Shown here piece after piece: positions 5,718 to 6,683 of a stretch of 6,683 bases of DNA (position 1 is its first letter; each line of letters opens with the position of its first letter). The translations under genes were made by a program, and so were the position numbers. Source of the DNA: Gammaproteobacteria bacterium (GTDB lineage: Bacteria > Pseudomonadota > Gammaproteobacteria > J113); assembly GCA_003694425.1 (NCBI GenBank), contig RFJX01000083.1, positions 1-6,683 of the forward strand, in the 5' to 3' direction. A model generated the notes under the pieces. It saw nothing but the letters and a program-made list of their open reading frames with translations. It had not been told where the DNA came from and made no database searches.

Positions 5718-6683
5718 TCCGGCGGCTCCAGTCGCTCCACCCTGCAGCGGGCCGCGCCCCGGGCCAGCCGGGCGTCGACCGCCTGCCCCGTGACCAGCTC
5801 GGCGGAGGAGTGGACCACCCGGCCGCTGTCGGCGTCGGTGACGATGGCATAGCCGCGCTCCAGGGTGGCCAGCGGGCTGACGGTGTCCAGGGCGCGGGCC
5901 AGCTCGCGCAGGCGGGCGCGCGAGTGCTCCAGGCGCTGCTGCATGGCCTGCTCCAGACGCCGCCGCAGTTGCCGGTTCAGGGCCCGGTATTCGCCCAGGC
6001 GCTGCTGCGGGCTGTGGCGCAGCAGCCGGGAGTGGATCTGCTGCAGCCTGGCCCGGCGGCGTTCCAGGTCGTGGTGCATGGCCTGCAGCAGGCGCAGACT
6101 CAGGCCGTCGAGCCGCTGGCTCAGTTCGCGCAGCTTGTGGCCGGGATGGACCAGCCGCTGGCGCAGCCGCTCGAGGGCGTGGCGCTTGTGGAGCAACTGC
6201 TGCTGTTCGGCGCGCAGCAGCCGCCGCCGCAGGGCGGCGAGGGTCTGGGCCAGCGCCGCGCGGTCGGGGCTGACCAGCTCGGCGGCGGCCGAGGGGGTGG
6301 CGGCGCGCAGATCGGCGGCGAGATCGGCGATGGTGAGGTCGATCTCGTGGCCCACGGCGCTGACTACCGGGATCGGACAGGCGCGGATGGCGCGCGCCAC
6401 CACCTCCTCGTTGAAGGGCCACAGGTCCTCCAGGGAGCCGCCGCCGCGGGTCAGGATCAGGACATCGCATTCCGCCCGCTCCCCGGCCACCTGCAGCATG
6501 CGGGCGATCTCCGGCGCCGCGCCCTCCCCCTGCACCGGAACCGGGTAGATGATCACGGGCAGGGAAGGAAAGCGGCGGCGCAGCACCGTCAGCACGTCGC
6601 GAATGGCGGCGCCACTGGGGGAGGTGACCACCCCGACACGGCGGGGGAAGGGGGGCAGGGGGCGCTTGAGGGCCTCGTCGAAC
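5714..6683 (-). CDS. xseA: XseA, exodeoxyribonuclease VII large subunit (5' end outside window)
   Basis: About 322 residues are visible, entering at the right edge and ending at TGA 5716-5714. E. coli XseA is about 456 residues, so the N-terminal OB-fold and some following residues are off the edge. The visible part starts [13 protein letters not shown] and shows [14 protein letters not shown] (about 16-29), [10 protein letters not shown] (46-55), the [14 protein letters not shown] motif (80-93), [12 protein letters not shown] (108-120) and ATPSAAAEL (128-136). A long arginine-, leucine- and glutamine-rich coiled coil follows (about 145-265), and the end carries the [10 protein letters not shown] strand motif (about 274-283). 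Exonuclease VII, with XseB, degrades single-stranded DNA from both ends in repair and recombination. The GTG at 6631 is not a start, since homology continues upstream. No xseB is in the window. Confidence 0.98.
   Translation of the reverse strand, partial: FDEALKRPLPPFPRRVGVVTSPSGAAIRDVLTVLRRRFPSLPVIIYPVPVQGEGAAPEIARMLQVAGERAECDVLILTRGGGSLEDLWPFNEEVVARAIRACPIPVVSAVGHEIDLTIADLAADLRAATPSAAAELVSPDRAALAQTLAALRRRLLRAEQQQLLHKRHALERLRQRLVHPGHKLRELSQRLDGLSLRLLQAMHHDLERRRARLQQIHSRLLRHSPQQRLGEYRALNRQLRRRLEQAMQQRLEHSRARLRELARALDTVSPLATLERGYAIVTDADSGRVVHSSAELVTGQAVDARLARGAARCRVERLEPPE

Noticed and set aside
5718..6470. Upstream extension of the M23 peptidase frame to 544 residues
   Set aside because: The extra 251 residues overlap xseA in another frame, are proline-, alanine- and arginine-rich shadow sequence, and would bury the signal peptide that begins at 5717.

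Overview
The window is GC-rich, densely coding DNA. Gene content (LipB/LipA with a DUF493 neighbour, a PA0069-type radical SAM protein, an ElyC-like DUF218 protein, a VPLPA-CTERM exported protein and an XseA/M23/CysK cluster) suggests a gammaproteobacterium, possibly of the Chromatiales/Ectothiorhodospiraceae type. That placement is inferred from gene families and composition, not from a phylogeny.

Left block (1-3015, + strand): the C-terminal third of a PA0069-family radical SAM protein runs in from the left edge. It is followed by a DUF493/YbeD protein, lipB (octanoyltransferase), lipA (lipoyl synthase) and a two-helix DUF218/ElyC-like membrane protein. Gaps are 31, 4, 12 and 9 nt, so this looks like one transcription unit. 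LipB moves octanoate from acyl carrier protein to lipoyl domains and LipA inserts the two sulfurs, giving protein-bound lipoate. DUF493 is a usual companion of lipB. The DUF218 protein is probably an envelope factor carried along in the operon.

Middle (3016-3921): a single minus-strand gene encodes a 189-residue exported protein. It has a signal peptide, a PPC-like beta domain and a C-terminal VPLP/membrane/basic tail typical of exosortase substrates. It converges on the DUF218 gene with only 3 nt between the two stop codons, and short palindromes cover that junction. Upstream of it lies a 333-nt non-coding stretch, the only sizeable gap in the window. This gap holds the most unusual signal here: a perfect 18-nt dyad with a TGTAAA-N6-TTTACA core, nested concentrically inside a second inverted repeat. 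It also holds a candidate terminator for the upstream gene.

Right block (3922-6683, - strand): xseA (exonuclease VII large subunit, cut by the right edge), an exported M23 metallopeptidase and cysK (cysteine synthase A) are read in that order. They are joined by two 4-nt ATGA stop/start overlaps, which points to translational coupling.

Most genes are well-known families. I see no CRISPR array, tRNA, rRNA, insertion sequence or phage gene, and no clear defence or novel enzymatic system. The best leads are the exosortase-substrate gene and the concentric dyad upstream of it.
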